Assembly (NCBI GenBank): GCA_937884485.1
Contig: CALGCG010000140.1
Coordinates: forward strand, 1 to 13,286
Direction of reading: 5' to 3'
DNA from: an uncultured Bacteroidales bacterium
GTDB lineage: Bacteria > Bacteroidota > Bacteroidia > Bacteroidales > P3
DNA: 13,286 bases
The position numbers were made by a program, and so were the translations under genes. The notes under the pieces are model-generated. The model saw nothing but the letters and a program-made list of their open reading frames with translations, had not been told where the DNA came from and did not search any database. This document shows, one piece after another, positions 13,050 through 13,286 of the stretch; position 1 is the stretch's first letter; the number at the start of each line of letters is the position of its first letter.

Positions 13050-13102
13050 ATGAGAGGCTTGTAATAATTCATTGGCAAGTCGGCAGAAGAAAGTAAAGAT
13101 AT

Positions 13103-13142
13103 AACAGAGTGAGATTGTAATGTACACCTCACTCTGTTTTTT
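13103..13142 (+). terminator. Rho-independent terminator after the chimeric gene
   Basis: An 11-bp perfect stem (13103-13113 with 13128-13138; core ACAGAGTGAG/CTCACTCTGT) with a 14-nt loop ends in a run of six T (13137-13142). It lies 53 bp after the stop codon. Confidence 0.88.
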
Positions 13143-13286
13143 ATTATGAAAAAGATGACCACGAATCAGAGAGATTAAAAAACGAATCCGGCACTTTTTA
13201 AAATGCATAATGCATGTATGATTAACACATACTACTACCAAAAAAATCAACCCGGTTGAGAGGAAGAAGGGCACAGAGCATGGAAA
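13143..13286. other. Gene-free right end of the window
   Basis: About 140 AT-rich bases follow the terminator. They hold two ATGCAT hexamers one base apart (13203-13215) and a GTATG/CATAC inverted repeat just after them. No convincing ORF, RNA gene or TAnnTTTG promoter was seen. It may be the upstream region of a gene beyond the window. Confidence 0.5.

Noticed and set aside
13020..13274. Minus-strand hydrophobic frame at the right end
   Set aside because: It overlaps the end of the chimeric gene and its terminator hairpin; the hydrophobicity comes from reading AT-rich DNA.
1..13286. CRISPR array, tRNA, rRNA or insertion sequence
   Set aside because: No regularly spaced direct repeats with unique spacers, no tRNA cloverleaf, no rRNA-like sequence and no transposase motifs or terminal inverted repeats were seen by eye.

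Overview
The window looks like a chromosomal segment of a Bacteroidota species, most likely order Bacteroidales. The signs are TAnnTTTG-type -7 promoter elements with short leaders, start codons without a visible Shine-Dalgarno sequence, several short-lipobox lipoproteins, and protein repeats of the type 'DSI..RERFV'. The genus cannot be fixed from the sequence. Genes up to about position 10,850 are GC-rich and all on the minus strand. From about 10,900 to the end the DNA is clearly more AT-rich and the only large gene is on the plus strand.

Layout, left to right. Positions 1-44 hold a tandem array of an 11-bp AT-rich unit. Positions 110-153 are the minus-strand terminator of a probable three-gene unit read right to left: a Nif3-family dinuclear-metal protein (2553-3353), a coiled-coil C4 zinc-ribbon protein (1707-2525) and histidine ammonia-lyase hutH (179-1675). 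Positions 3416-7501 hold a compact six-gene minus-strand operon. In transcription order it encodes lipoprotein B, an ECF sigma factor, a small single-pass membrane protein (probable anti-sigma factor), a small exported protein, lipoprotein A (paralogue of B) and lipoprotein C. Three successive junctions are 4-bp ATGA overlaps; the lipoprotein B/sigma junction is an in-frame TAG followed three bases later by a TTG start. After a terminator (7562-7596) come an M13 metallopeptidase lipoprotein (7626-9686), an unrecognised exported protein (9746-10300) and a thiol peroxidase, bcp (10399-10845).

The right end is unusual. The divergent intergenic region (10846-11195) carries promoter elements facing both ways, two palindromes, a C9 homopolymer and a possible 48-codon ORF. 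It leads into a 617-codon chimeric gene (11196-13049). The first three quarters of that gene encode an exported protein with five 11-residue repeats. The last ~150 residues are the carboxy-terminal piece of a PseB/FlaA1-type UDP-GlcNAc 4,6-dehydratase, joined in frame and without the dehydratase catalytic domain. A strong terminator follows, then about 140 bp without a gene.

The best candidates for something undescribed are the sigma/anti-sigma/lipoprotein operon, whose two paralogous lipoproteins share a nearly identical 255-bp block but have divergent carboxy-terminal parts, and the exported-protein/PseB chimera.
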